Assembly: GCA_002148405.1 (NCBI GenBank)
Contig: MUGG01000098.1
Span: 248,001-312,000, forward strand
Reading direction: 5' to 3'
Source: Alkalinema sp. CACIAM 70d
Lineage (GTDB): Bacteria > Cyanobacteriota > Cyanobacteriia > Leptolyngbyales > Leptolyngbyaceae
Length of the DNA: 64,000 nt
Shown: piece after piece, positions 9,107-17,873 of the stretch
Layout: each line of letters opens with the position of its first letter
Numbering within the stretch: the stretch's first letter is position 1
Notes under the pieces: model-generated
The model's database searches: none
The model's input: only the letters and a program-made list of their open reading frames with translations
What the model was told of the DNA's origin: nothing
Made by a program: the position numbers and the translations under genes

Positions 9107-10153
9107 ATGCAGTTCATCGATCAGGCACAAATTCAGGTAATCGCAGGTAACGGTGGCGATGGTATGGTGTCCTTCCGCCGAGAAAAGTATGTGCCAGCGG
9201 GGGGGCCGTCGGGTGGCAATGGCGGTAAGGGCGGCGACGTGGTACTCAAAGCCGTGGACAATTTGCAGACGTTGCTGGATTTCCAATACCAACGGCTCAT
9301 CAAAGGTGAAGACGGAAAACGGGGCGGGACTAGCAAATGTACGGGAGCTTCCGGAGACGATCGCATCATTGAAGTGCCCTGCGGAACGATGGTCTTTGAT
9401 GCGGAAAGCGGTGAGTTATTGGGAGATTTGACCACTTCAGGCCAAACTCTTCTAGTTGCGGCGGGAGGGAAGGGCGGCTTGGGTAACGCTTGCTTTTTAA
9501 CTAACCATAATCGCGCTCCTGATAAAGCCCAACCCGGTCGGGAAGGGGAACAACGGCTCCTACGCCTAGAACTGAAGTTGTTGGCAGAAGTGGGCATCAT
9601 TGGTCTGCCCAACGCAGGCAAATCAACGCTGATTTCAGCCCTTTCAGCCGCGCGGCCTAAAATTGCCAACTATCCCTTTACGACGCTGATTCCCAACCTG
9701 GGGGTTGTCCGCAGACCGACGGGGGATGGCACGGTGTTTGCCGATATTCCTGGACTAGTGGAAGGAGCCCACGAAGGCATTGGGTTGGGCCATGATTTTT
9801 TACGCCATGTGGAACGCACACGGGTACTGCTGCATTTAATCGACGCCACAGCTGAAGACCCGATCGCGGCTTACCACACGATCCAAGACGAACTCCTAGC
9901 CTATGGTCGGGGTTTGGCCGATCGGCCCCAAATCGTTGCTTTGAATAAACTAGATGCCTTTGATCAGGAGGATCCGGTGTTAGTCGATCTGGCGACCCAA
10001 CTGGCAGCCCTGACCCAAGGCCGAGTCTTTAAGATATCAGCTGTCAGTCGGTTGGGGCTAGAAGACTTGTTATCTGAAGTGTGGGCGGTGCTCGATCGTG
10101 CTAAGGCTGAGCAATTGAACGATTTTGGTATTCCCCTCTCGATCGCGCCATAA
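9107..10153 (+). CDS. obgE: GTPase ObgE/CgtA
   Basis: An essential, ribosome-associated GTPase that links 50S subunit maturation with growth state. The 348 residues show the glycine-rich Obg fold at the N-terminus ([20 protein letters not shown], then [14 protein letters not shown]). The G domain follows from about residue 160: G1 GLPNAGKST (166-174), a G2 region around [12 protein letters not shown]3 [13 protein letters not shown]4 NKLD and a G5-like SAVS. The C-terminal OCT domain of some Obg proteins is absent, as is usual in cyanobacteria. The start fits the family exactly. It is a single gene, with its promoter in the 160-bp spacer upstream. Confidence 0.97.
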   Translation: MQFIDQAQIQVIAGNGGDGMVSFRREKYVPAGGPSGGNGGKGGDVVLKAVDNLQTLLDFQYQRLIKGEDGKRGGTSKCTGASGDDRIIEVPCGTMVFDAESGELLGDLTTSGQTLLVAAGGKGGLGNACFLTNHNRAPDKAQPGREGEQRLLRLELKLLAEVGIIGLPNAGKSTLISALSAARPKIANYPFTTLIPNLGVVRRPTGDGTVFADIPGLVEGAHEGIGLGHDFLRHVERTRVLLHLIDATAEDPIAAYHTIQDELLAYGRGLADRPQIVALNKLDAFDQEDPVLVDLATQLAALTQGRVFKISAVSRLGLEDLLSEVWAVLDRAKAEQLNDFGIPLSIAP

Positions 10154-10295
10154 GGTTGCTGTTGCTGGAAGGCAATCTGCCTGTAATACATTTCTGCTGA
10201 AAAAATCAAGAGGACAACGGATTTCCCCCTGTCCTAGCCCCCTTCACCAAATGACCCGATCGCAGTATGGTAAGTGATCGCAAATGGACGTTTGA

Positions 10296-10763
10296 GTGAA
10301 AACCATGGCTTTGACGATCGGGGATCCGGCTCCCAACTTTACGCTGCTGGACGAAACTGGCAGTGAGATTTCCCTAGATGCCTTGCGGGGTAAATGGGTG
10401 GTTCTGTACTTCTACCCCAAGGACAATACCCCCGGTTGCATCAAAGAAGCCTGTGCCTTTCGGGATGAGTATGCAGCCTTCGAGGGCAAGAATGCAGTCA
10501 TTTTGGGCGTTAGCTTGAATGATGCCAAGGATCACAACAAGTTCATTACCAAGTACAGTCTCCCCTTCCATCTACTCATTGATGCGGAGGCCCAAGTTTC
10601 GACGGCTTACGAAAGTTATGGCCTGAAAAAGTTCATGGGCAAGGAATATATGGGTATTACTCGCAATACTTTTGTGATTGATCCGGAGGGCAAGCTGTTC
10701 AAGATCTACAAAAAAGTAAAGCCAGAAACCCACCCAGCTGACGTTTTGAATGATTTGCCTTGA
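10296..10763 (+). CDS. bcp: Thioredoxin-dependent peroxiredoxin, Bcp/PrxQ type
   Basis: A thiol peroxidase that reduces hydrogen peroxide and organic hydroperoxides with electrons from thioredoxin. The fold starts at GDPAPNFTLLDETG. The peroxidatic Cys lies in the NTPGCIKEAC motif, and the resolving Cys is five residues later, the atypical two-Cys PrxQ arrangement (Cys48 and Cys53 from the GTG start). The GTG at 10296 and the ATG at 10305 are three codons apart in frame, and the ATG (MALTIGDPAPNF) is also a natural family start. The length of 152-155 residues is normal and no transit or signal peptide is seen. Family members carry Thr where this one has Ile after the peroxidatic Cys. Confidence 0.93.
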   Translation: MKTMALTIGDPAPNFTLLDETGSEISLDALRGKWVVLYFYPKDNTPGCIKEACAFRDEYAAFEGKNAVILGVSLNDAKDHNKFITKYSLPFHLLIDAEAQVSTAYESYGLKKFMGKEYMGITRNTFVIDPEGKLFKIYKKVKPETHPADVLNDLP

Positions 10764-11167
10764 TTCCAGTCGGCTAGTCTTGCAGAGGGTCGGTTTCCCC
10801 TAATCACTCAGGATCCTCACCGTAGGACTTAAAAGGCTCTGTCGCTAAAAATCCTCCAGATCTTGCCCTAGAACTTAGAATTATAGGGAAAAATTGTCAG
10901 GAATTTGCTGGGATGCCCCCCTCTAGGTGGCAATTCGGACTGCCATTCTCCTAATCGCACTCTCTTTGAGGCATCACTGTCTAAAACAAACCCTCTTAAA
11001 ACTAACCGTCTAAAATTAACCGTCTAAAACTAACCGTCTGAAATGAACTGTCCGGCAATGAATTGTTGGAAATTAATGATCCAAAACTCACCGTCCGGAA
11101 TTCATTATTTTCAAAGCGGTCATCGTGGGTTCCGTCGGCTTGCTCTATATCAGGAAACCTAATTGCT
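10764..11167. other. Spacer with a 14-bp tandem repeat array
   Basis: A non-coding spacer between the peroxiredoxin and Nudix genes. A 14-bp unit of consensus CTAAAACTAACCGT is repeated about five times at 10981-11051, the second copy being one base longer. More diverged copies (CTGTCCGG- and CCGTCCGG-type) continue to about 11100. The Nudix open frame extends backward into this array, which argues against the longer start. Confidence 0.65.
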
Positions 11168-11623
11168 ATGCGTCGATTGTGGCACTTTATCAAAAATGTG
11201 ATGGGAGTGATCTTTCACCACCCTGTCACAGGAACCAGTATTATTGCAACGCTATCGGATGGCCGCATTGTCTTGGTCAAACGACGAGATAACGGTCAAT
11301 GGGGACTACCAGGGGGCATGGTGGACTGGGGTGAAGATTTGCCCACGGCAGTGCATCGTGAACTTGCAGAAGAAACAGGGCTGGAAGTTGCAAAAATTAA
11401 GCGTTTAGTGGGGGTTTATTCCCATCCCGATCGCGATCCACGCATTCACTCAATTTGTGTGGTTGTTGAAGTGGAAGCAGTTGGGCAGATGCAAGCACTA
11501 GATGAAATGGAAATTTTAGACGTGCAAGCCTTTTACCCCGACGACATTCCACCGGGCAAGCTCTCCCATGACCACAATCGCCAACTCCAGGATTATTTCA
11601 ACGGCTTAACAACCTTGGCTTAG
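11168..11623 (+). CDS. Nudix hydrolase
   Basis: A 151-residue Nudix pyrophosphohydrolase acting on a nucleoside diphosphate linked to another moiety. The substrate cannot be named. The Nudix box is complete: GGMVDWGEDLPTAVHRELAEETGL carries the G-x5-E-x7-RE-x2-EE-x-G pattern with metal-binding Glu residues. An N-terminal hydrophobic patch (FIKNVMGVIFHHPVTGTSIIA) precedes the fold. The ATG at 11168 is chosen because upstream in-frame codons are made of intergenic repeat DNA. Downstream, a 17-bp unit is repeated three times (11693-11743) before the convergent HhH gene. Confidence 0.9.
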   Translation: MRRLWHFIKNVMGVIFHHPVTGTSIIATLSDGRIVLVKRRDNGQWGLPGGMVDWGEDLPTAVHRELAEETGLEVAKIKRLVGVYSHPDRDPRIHSICVVVEVEAVGQMQALDEMEILDVQAFYPDDIPPGKLSHDHNRQLQDYFNGLTTLA

Positions 11624-11692
11624 CAACTGCTACCGGATATACCGGACGTAGCAGACTGTTCGCGATTCTTACTATTCTTGATCGTGCCAATT

Positions 11693-11743
11693 GGTCACTA
11701 GAACTTGCTGGTCACCAGAACTTGCTGGTCGCTAGAACTTAAG
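11693..11743. repeat. 17-bp tandem repeat, three copies
   Basis: Unit of consensus GGTCACTAGAACTTGCT at 11693-11709, 11710-11726 and a diverged third copy at 11727-11743. The third copy overlaps the stop codon and last codons of the opposite-strand HhH protein gene. Confidence 0.85.
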
Positions 11744-12316
11744 ATAATGCATTAGCTTGGCTGTCGTCTGGCCAGGTAAATTCAGGCGCTGTTGCATATC
11801 GACCAAACTGCGGTAACGTCCATGGGAGGTGCGATGGCGCACGATCGCCCGCGCTAGAACCGGGCCAACCCCCGGCAACCGCTGTAAAGTTTCGATAGTA
11901 GCGATATTAGGATCCAACCGCTCAATGCGATCGAGGGAATCCGTTTCGTAGTAGCAAAATCGCAAAATGGGCGCAACGGGCTGCAAACGGGTTACGGGCA
12001 ACCCCAAGGCAGCGGCAAGATCCTCGAGCGAATAAAATTGCACACCGGATTCAACCAACTGGGTCAAACTCCGGGCTTGGTGAATGGATAGCCCTGGCAA
12101 CCGCAGCCAATCGTCCACAGCCGCCATATTGACATCAATTTGGATGCCCAATGCAGCCGCTAGCTTAATTTCTTCTAAAGTATGAAATCGGTAGTAGGGG
12201 TCGTTGGCAATTTTGGCTTTCAGACTCTGCCAGGGCAAGGTAGGGCGACTGCCCCCCAAACCACTTTCCTTCCCTAAAATTTTGCTCCATAAACTGAGCC
12301 AGTCTAGCAGTGCCAT
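11732..12316 (-). CDS. Helix-hairpin-helix domain protein (ComEA-like fold)
   Basis: A 194-residue protein with two or three helix-hairpin-helix modules that bind DNA backbones without sequence specificity. The best module is near the C-terminus: IATIETLQRLPGVGPVLARAIVRHR, then RYRSLVDMQQRLNLPG, as in ComEA-like proteins. An earlier module is seen around VDDWLRLPGLSIHQARSL and another around SLEDLAAALGLP. There is no signal peptide or membrane segment, so unlike ComEA it is probably cytosolic. The role is unknown. It lies just downstream of the TM2-SHOCT gene on the same strand with a 39-bp gap, so the two may be cotranscribed. The stop lies inside a tandem repeat. Confidence 0.82.
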   Translation of the reverse strand: MALLDWLSLWSKILGKESGLGGSRPTLPWQSLKAKIANDPYYRFHTLEEIKLAAALGIQIDVNMAAVDDWLRLPGLSIHQARSLTQLVESGVQFYSLEDLAAALGLPVTRLQPVAPILRFCYYETDSLDRIERLDPNIATIETLQRLPGVGPVLARAIVRHRTSHGRYRSLVDMQQRLNLPGQTTAKLMHYLKF

Positions 12317-12355
12317 GCCATCCTCAGCAAACCCGAGTACCTTCCTATTCTAGAG

Positions 12356-12781
12356 TTAGCTAATTCGATCGAGCAGTTTTCGTCGTTTCTGCTCAAATTC
12401 ATATTCAGAAATCAGTCCATCTTGACGAAGTTGATCCAATTCCCGCACTGCGTCGGTAACGTCTAGCAGTCGATCGGCCTTGGGGTTACGCAATGGTGCT
12501 TGTAGAGAAATTTCCGTTGTCGCAATCCCTTGGTTGAAATTCCAGTCAAACTCCTCCGGCTCCTGCACCAAGTACCAAATGCCTTCTAAAACGCCTGCGA
12601 TCCAGGGAATGGGGGTAAATCCCAACAATAGGTAAATCACAAACCAACCGTATTGCCCTAGGTATAGCTTATGTAAACCGACTAAATGGACTGAATGGGT
12701 CATTCCCGGTAGTGCTAAGGGAGCAGCTCCTGTAAAAGCCAAAACAGCCGCAATTTTTCGATTTTTGAGCGTTTGAATCAT
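12356..12781 (-). CDS. TM2 domain membrane protein with C-terminal SHOCT motif
   Basis: A 141-residue inner-membrane protein. The N-terminal half is a TM2 domain: a first helix (AAVLAFTGAAPLALPG), the family GLHKLYLGQYGW turn and a second helix (VIYLLLGFTPIPWIAGVLEGIWYL). After a soluble linker, the last 30 residues form a SHOCT helix pair (LDQLRQDGLISEYEFEQKRRKLL), a short oligomerisation module common in membrane proteins. The biochemical role is unknown. It is the upstream gene of a likely pair with the HhH protein. Confidence 0.88.
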   Translation of the reverse strand: MIQTLKNRKIAAVLAFTGAAPLALPGMTHSVHLVGLHKLYLGQYGWFVIYLLLGFTPIPWIAGVLEGIWYLVQEPEEFDWNFNQGIATTEISLQAPLRNPKADRLLDVTDAVRELDQLRQDGLISEYEFEQKRRKLLDRIS

Positions 12782-13692
12782 GGATGGGGTCTCCCTAGCA
12801 TACCCATACCCTTAAGCATGGCCGTCGTTGAACAGAACCGTCGCTGAACAAAACTATCACTTCCAGTATTATGAATGACACACCCCGGTTTAGAACGATC
12901 GTTCTGGCGATCGTCTTCTCTAATCAGCGAATCGTACCAAGTCGTTGCCACATGGACTCAATCCTAGATTGAACATATTGATTGATTCCTCTATTTTCTA
13001 AACAGATAAATATCAAGGTTGGGCGGTATCGCTAACTCTGTTAACAGAGTGCTGGTATAACCGCGTAGAATCGAGGGCTCGTAAAAATTCGTACACGCCC
13101 TGGGCCTGCAATCATAACTCAATCATTACAATCAGAGTTTTCTCCAACATACCCCAATGCAATTGATCAATCTCTCTCAATTGTAGTGATCTAGATCACT
13201 TACTTGAATCAGAATTACTACGGTAGAAAAGCCTTTACCCATAGGACTTTCAGTAAGATTTTTGAAAGATTTCCCGGTACTCCTTCAAACTCTTTGAAGA
13301 AGTAATTAAGATAGGTAGAATCCATGAGAAAGTGATGAGCATATCTCAATTCTGATGACTGGATCTAGCTGCGTTACTGGTTGTCATTGCTGAACAGCCC
13401 CCTCTGGTTAACAGTCCTCTCAACTTTGCAGTTCTCTTAACTAAGAATGACTTGTAAGGATGGACTTATCTAATTAAGCCTAGAAAGTTAAGCCCAGAAA
13501 GCTTGTATACACCAGCTTTTCTTCTGAGATCCTGTGTCTTTTGTTGCCGTTTTCCCCCTCGGTTATCCCTTAAACTCACCCAAGATGCTGATGTTGAAAC
13601 AGTGCTCTTGCGCGTAGTCTAAGGTATAAATATTTTCTTGGATCTTTCCTACTACCGTACTGATACTCTGCCTCATTCCGACAAGGATAGAC
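12782..13692. other. Long spacer (about 910 bp) without a recognisable gene
   Basis: A divergent intergenic region that must hold promoters for the TM2 protein and the J-domain protein. I see no open frame with protein-like features. The only discrete element is a perfect 16-bp palindrome, ACTCTGTTAACAGAGT at 13035-13050, which could be an operator. At this length an unannotated small RNA is possible, but I see no structure that names one. Confidence 0.5.
13035..13050. promoter_or_regulatory. 16-bp perfect palindrome, possible operator
   Basis: ACTCTGTTAACAGAGT is identical to its reverse complement. It lies 250 bp upstream of the TM2 gene and 640 bp upstream of the J-domain gene. No matching copy was noticed elsewhere, and no regulator can be named. 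Confidence 0.35.
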
Positions 13693-14610
13693 ATGACCCT
13701 TAGCGAGTTCACCTCTGACTGGCTCAAATGGTTATCTGATCCCTATGCAGTTCTAGGGATTTCAGTCACTGCCGATCATCAACGAATCCTCAAGCGCTAC
13801 CGTAGCATTGCGAAAATTCTCCATCCCGATCGCTATGTTTCTGCCGATCCGACCACTCGAGAATTAGCGACCCAATTGTTAGCCAAGTTGGTCAACCCGG
13901 CGTACACCCAGATTAAGGAAGAGCAAGGGCGCAAGGAAACCTGTGCACTGTTGCGTCTGCAAGCGGGACAATTATTAAAAAGTGGCAGCGTGTGTACTGC
14001 GGTGGCGCGAGAACTGAGTCGGCAGCAAGTCCAAGCGGCAGACATTTTTTATGAACAGAAAATTTCAGCACTCGCGGAACAACAGTTTCAACCATTGGCT
14101 GAGTTTGCCCATATTACCCAGCAGTTAAGTGAACTCAATTTGGTTTATTTACAACTTAAGCAAGGGGATGGCGCGATCCGGGAGAAGCGATCGGGTTTGA
14201 TGCCTCAACCCACCCAGGCGATCGTCAACAACAAACCTGCGAGTGGATTGCGGGGGGTTCTTTCCCAGGATTATCCCCAACAGGACTACGCCCAACGCCA
14301 CTACGATCGGGCAACACAGTACGTCCAAAACGGCTCTTGGAAGGAGGCCATCCTAGAACTCAAAGATGCCATTCGGATTCATCCAGAGCGCAGTGATTAC
14401 CATGCGTTGCTAGGTTATATTCATTTCAAACAGAATAGTATGGGCATGGCGCGGGTGTACTTTAAACAAGCCCTTAAGTTGGATCCCAACAACTCCCTAG
14501 CCAAGCGCTTTGGGGCAAAGATCCAAATGGATGCCTCAGCACCAGTTCCCCCGGCCTCTAACCCCAAGGAAACGGCCCGTCGAGGCTTATTTGGCTTGTT
14601 CCGCAAATGA
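13693..14610 (+). CDS. J-domain (DnaJ) protein with TPR repeats
   Basis: A 305-residue cochaperone-like protein. The J domain is at the N-terminus (about residues 15-75), starting at DPYAVLGISVTAD and with the Hsp70-activating HPD in ILHPDRY. The middle is helical and not recognised. Residues from about 210 to 275 form tetratricopeptide repeats (YDRATQYVQNGSWKEAILEL, then HALLGYIHFKQNSMGMARVYFKQAL). The last 30 residues are Pro- and Ala-rich, ending in RRGLFGLFRK. There is no zinc-finger domain, so it is a specialised J-protein that probably delivers TPR-bound clients to a DnaK. Confidence 0.9.
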   Translation: MTLSEFTSDWLKWLSDPYAVLGISVTADHQRILKRYRSIAKILHPDRYVSADPTTRELATQLLAKLVNPAYTQIKEEQGRKETCALLRLQAGQLLKSGSVCTAVARELSRQQVQAADIFYEQKISALAEQQFQPLAEFAHITQQLSELNLVYLQLKQGDGAIREKRSGLMPQPTQAIVNNKPASGLRGVLSQDYPQQDYAQRHYDRATQYVQNGSWKEAILELKDAIRIHPERSDYHALLGYIHFKQNSMGMARVYFKQALKLDPNNSLAKRFGAKIQMDASAPVPPASNPKETARRGLFGLFRK

Positions 14611-14780
14611 TCTAAGTTCGCGGTTAACCAAACGTAATTTTGGCCGATGTCAGGTGTTTAGCGATCGGGTACAACAACGCTGGTCTGAGTAGTGAAACCC
14701 CTACCTACTGCGCCTCGAGCGGCTGCACTAGAATGAGTTTGTTAGGTCAAGCCCTTCACAAACGCTCGCATTTAGTACCC

Positions 14781-15098
14781 ATGTCTTTTTTTGAATCAGA
14801 AATTGTCCAGCAAGAAGCCAAGGATGTCTTCCAGACCTATCAATCGCTGATTGAATTGGGTAGTCACTATGGCAAGTTCGATCGCGATGGCAAAATTAAG
14901 TATATTGAGCAAATGGAAGAGGTCATGGATCGCTTCAAGATTATGATGAAGCGGCTGGAGCTCTCCGATGATTTTTCCGCTCGCATGACGATCGAACAAC
15001 TTAAAACCCAACTGGGCCAGTTTGGCATGACGCCGCAACAGATGTTTGACAATATGCGGATTACCCTCGATCGGATGAAGGCGCAGATTGAACCCTAG
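14781..15098 (+). CDS. DUF1825 family protein
   Basis: A 105-residue protein of the DUF1825 family, found essentially only in cyanobacteria and without an established function. It is almost wholly helical (FFESEIVQQEAKDVFQTYQ, then YIEQMEEVMDRFKIMMKRLEL) and ends in MRITLDRMKAQIEP. The ATG at 14781 matches the family's MSFFESEIVQQEA start. The 47 codons open upstream are not protein-like. A strong intrinsic terminator follows 60 bp after the stop. Confidence 0.9.
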   Translation: MSFFESEIVQQEAKDVFQTYQSLIELGSHYGKFDRDGKIKYIEQMEEVMDRFKIMMKRLELSDDFSARMTIEQLKTQLGQFGMTPQQMFDNMRITLDRMKAQIEP

Positions 15099-15158
15099 GC
15101 AGATTAGGCTCTAGAAGGTTTGGGCAGATAGAGTTAACGGGTAACCAGATTTCTCCTT

Positions 15159-15191
15159 AAGGGCACATGCAGGATGTGTCCTTGTTTTTTT
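15159..15191 (+). terminator. Intrinsic terminator after the DUF1825 gene
   Basis: A 10-bp stem with one G-T pair (15159-15168 with 15174-15183), a five-base GCAGG loop and a run of seven T residues at 15185-15191. It separates the DUF1825 gene from the carotenoid oxygenase gene, whose ATG is only 46 bp further on. Confidence 0.88.
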
Positions 15192-15236
15192 GAGACGGGG
15201 TAAGATAGAGATGTTTACCTTTCTTAATATAACTTC

Positions 15237-16724
15237 ATGACTTCTTCGCCCGTTGTCTCCTCTACTGCTAGCTCCTATGACCGGAATGAATGGGCCAAAG
15301 GATACCGATCGCTCAAGCGTGAGTCTGACTACTGGATTGATGAGATTGAAGGGACTATTCCAGAAGGATTGACGGGAACCCTGTTCCGCAACGGGCCGGG
15401 AATGCTGGATGTAGCAGGCACTCCGGTGCAGCATCCCTTCGATGGCGATGGTATGATCTGCGCCTTCACCTTCCAGTCAGGCCGCGTCCATTTTCGCAAT
15501 CGCTACGTGCAAACGGAAGGCTATGTAGCAGAACAGAAGGCCGAAAAGATTCTTTATCGCGGTGTTTTTGGCACCCAGCGATCGGGGGGATTCTGGGCCA
15601 ATGCCTTTGATACCAAGCTGAAGAATATTGCCAACACCCAGGTGATCTATTGGGGTGGCAAACTGCTAGCTTTGTGGGAGGCGGCGGAACCTCACCGCTT
15701 GGATCCCACCAACTTGGAAACCCTAGGATTGGAATTTTTTAACGGGAAGCTGAAGTCCGGTGATGCGTTCGCAGCCCATCCCTGGGTCGATCCCGCCAGC
15801 CAGTTTGATCAAGGCGAACCTTGCTTGGTGAATTTTTCCATCCAGGCGGGCCTGTCCTTCAAGCTGAATTTGTACGAATTGGACCTAGCAGGCGAGATCG
15901 TCCGGCAGCAGAGCCACCAAATCCCTGGTTTTGCCTTTATCCACGACTTTGCCATCACGCCCAACTACTGCATCTTTTTCCAAAATCCGATGCAGTTTAA
16001 TCCCTTGCCCTTTGTCTTTGGGCTGCGGGGGGCGGGGGAATGTTTGCAATTCCAACCCGATCGCCCCACCAAAATGATTGTGATTCCCCGTGATGGTCGA
16101 TCGGCTCCGCAGGTCTTGGAAGCCCGATCGGGCTTTGTCTTCCACCATGCCAACGCCTTTGAAGAGAACGGCCAAATTGTCGTGGACTCCATTTGCTACG
16201 ACTCCTTACCGTCGGTGGAACCGGGATCGGATTTCCGCAATACAAACTTTGAAGCCCTCTCGCCGGGGCAACTGTGGCGCTTCCGTTTAGATTTAGTAAC
16301 AGGAACCGTCGATCGGCAATTGCTCAACGGTCGGTGCTGTGAATTCCCCGTTGTGCATCCGGCGCTCGTTGGACGGAGCTATCGCTATGCCTACATGGGA
16401 GCCGCCGATCGTCCGGTGGGCAATATGCCGTTGCAGGCGATCGCCAAGGTGGATGTAACGACCGGGGCAGAGATTGTGCACAGTTTTGCGCCCCACGGTT
16501 ACGTCAGCGAACCCATTTTTGTACCCCGCAATGCAGCTTACCCCTTACAGGGTGCGGAGGATGATGGCTGGGTACTGACGCTGGTGTATGACGGCCAGCG
16601 GGATCGATCGAGCCTCGTGATTCTCGATGGGCAAACCCTGGAACCCGTCACTCGGCTTTGGCTGAAGCACCATGTTCCCTATGGACTGCACGGCACCTTT
16701 ACCCCCGAGGTTTTCATCAACTAG
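15237..16724 (+). CDS. Apocarotenoid-15,15'-oxygenase (carotenoid cleavage dioxygenase)
   Basis: A 495-residue RPE65/CCD-family enzyme that cleaves apocarotenals at the 15,15' bond to give retinal. As I recall it, the sequence is close along its length to the Synechocystis ACO (Diox1): LTGTLFRNGPGMLDV, HPFDGDGMICAF, FAFIHDFAITPNYCIF, FGLRGAGECLQF and FHHANAFEENG. The four iron-binding His are seen in AAHPWVDP, FIHDFAIT, FHHANAF and YGLHGTF near the end. Length matches ACO. The N-terminal 20 residues are low in structure, with no signal peptide. The product could feed a retinal protein, but none is in this window. Confidence 0.92.
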   Translation: MTSSPVVSSTASSYDRNEWAKGYRSLKRESDYWIDEIEGTIPEGLTGTLFRNGPGMLDVAGTPVQHPFDGDGMICAFTFQSGRVHFRNRYVQTEGYVAEQKAEKILYRGVFGTQRSGGFWANAFDTKLKNIANTQVIYWGGKLLALWEAAEPHRLDPTNLETLGLEFFNGKLKSGDAFAAHPWVDPASQFDQGEPCLVNFSIQAGLSFKLNLYELDLAGEIVRQQSHQIPGFAFIHDFAITPNYCIFFQNPMQFNPLPFVFGLRGAGECLQFQPDRPTKMIVIPRDGRSAPQVLEARSGFVFHHANAFEENGQIVVDSICYDSLPSVEPGSDFRNTNFEALSPGQLWRFRLDLVTGTVDRQLLNGRCCEFPVVHPALVGRSYRYAYMGAADRPVGNMPLQAIAKVDVTTGAEIVHSFAPHGYVSEPIFVPRNAAYPLQGAEDDGWVLTLVYDGQRDRSSLVILDGQTLEPVTRLWLKHHVPYGLHGTFTPEVFIN

Positions 16725-16857
16725 ACCCTGGGTTATTGCTGGGTTAAATGGGGGATAAGAATTTACCTTGCCCCCAAAATTGTTTTCAGAACATCTTGAG
16801 CCGATCGCGGGGACATCGTATGCTAGTGCGTTGGTGTTGAGTTGTTTCAATCAGCGA

Positions 16858-16889
16858 TTTCACTTGCACTAAATTTCACTTGCACTAAG
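16858..16889 (+). repeat. 16-bp tandem repeat upstream of speE
   Basis: TTTCACTTGCACTAAA at 16858-16873 is followed at once by the same sequence ending in G at 16874-16889. A partial third TTTCACT lies at about 16892-16898. The array ends 35 bp before the speE start codon, in the position of a promoter or leader. Confidence 0.85.
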
Positions 16890-16924
16890 TTGTTTCACTA
16901 TTTAGAGAGGCGCAACGTCTAACG

Positions 16925-17818
16925 ATGACCCATCCTGAGCCTGCATCTCCGCAAACCCAGCCCAACGAGTGGCTAACTGATAGTAATGGGCAAATTGCGC
17001 TATCCATTCGTTTTCGGGGCGATCGGTTGTTCCAAGAGCAATCGCCCTACCAAACCGTCGAGGTGTTTGACACCTATAGTTGCGGAAAAATGCTGACCAT
17101 TGACAGTATGGTCATGTGCACAGAGTGGGACGAAGCGGCCTACCACGAAATGATTACCCACGTTCCCATGCAAACCCATCCCACGGTGAAGGATGTGTTG
17201 GTAATTGGGGCGGGAGATGGTGGCACCATTCGGGAACTCATGCGCTATTCCACGATCGAAACGGTGACGATGGTGGAAATTGATGAAGCGGTGATTCGGG
17301 CATCCAAAGAGTGGTTGCCAACGATATCCTCAGCGTTTGGCGATCCACGGCTGACCCTGCTGGTTGACGATGGCATTAAGTTTGTCCATGACGCTACCGA
17401 TGCCTCCTACGATCTAATTATCATTGACTCTTCCGATCCCGTTGGCCCCTCGGAGGGTTTGTTTACTCAATCGTTCTATGAAGATGTCCATCGGATTTTG
17501 CGGCCCGGTGGCGTCATTACGGTGCAGAGCGAATCCCCTTCGTTTAACCCCAAGGCATTCACTGAGTTAAATGCTTGTTTGAAGCAGGTGTTTGGCCGCG
17601 ATCGAGTGCATTGCTATTTAGTCTTTATTCCCACCTATCCCACGGGATTGTGGAGTTTGACCTATTGCGCGAAGGGAAATCTGCATCCGTTGCAGAATTT
17701 TGATCGGGCCCAGGCAGAACAATTTGCTGAAAATAACGGTCTACGGTATTACAACGCTGATGTGCATCAAGCGGCTTTTTGTTTGCCCACCTATATCCGC
17801 AAAATGACGGAAGGTTAA
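16925..17818 (+). CDS. speE: Spermidine synthase (polyamine aminopropyltransferase)
   Basis: A 297-residue aminopropyltransferase that adds the aminopropyl group of decarboxylated SAM to putrescine. Family motifs are in order: QSPYQTVEVFDT, the gatekeeping DEAAYHEMITHVP, the nucleotide-binding VLVIGAGDGGTIREL, VEIDEAVI, and the catalytic IIDSSDPVGPSEGLF with its Asp-Ser-Ser-Asp-Pro core. The C-terminus (FCLPTYIRKM) is also typical. The next gene, 55 bp downstream on the same strand, is a ureohydrolase that could make the putrescine substrate, so the two probably form an operon. A 16-bp tandem repeat lies just upstream. Confidence 0.95.
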   Translation: MTHPEPASPQTQPNEWLTDSNGQIALSIRFRGDRLFQEQSPYQTVEVFDTYSCGKMLTIDSMVMCTEWDEAAYHEMITHVPMQTHPTVKDVLVIGAGDGGTIRELMRYSTIETVTMVEIDEAVIRASKEWLPTISSAFGDPRLTLLVDDGIKFVHDATDASYDLIIIDSSDPVGPSEGLFTQSFYEDVHRILRPGGVITVQSESPSFNPKAFTELNACLKQVFGRDRVHCYLVFIPTYPTGLWSLTYCAKGNLHPLQNFDRAQAEQFAENNGLRYYNADVHQAAFCLPTYIRKMTEG

Positions 17819-17873
17819 TGGCCAGTAGGGTGTTGCGATACCCTAGCAGACTTCAAATAGCGAGGCACGATCG

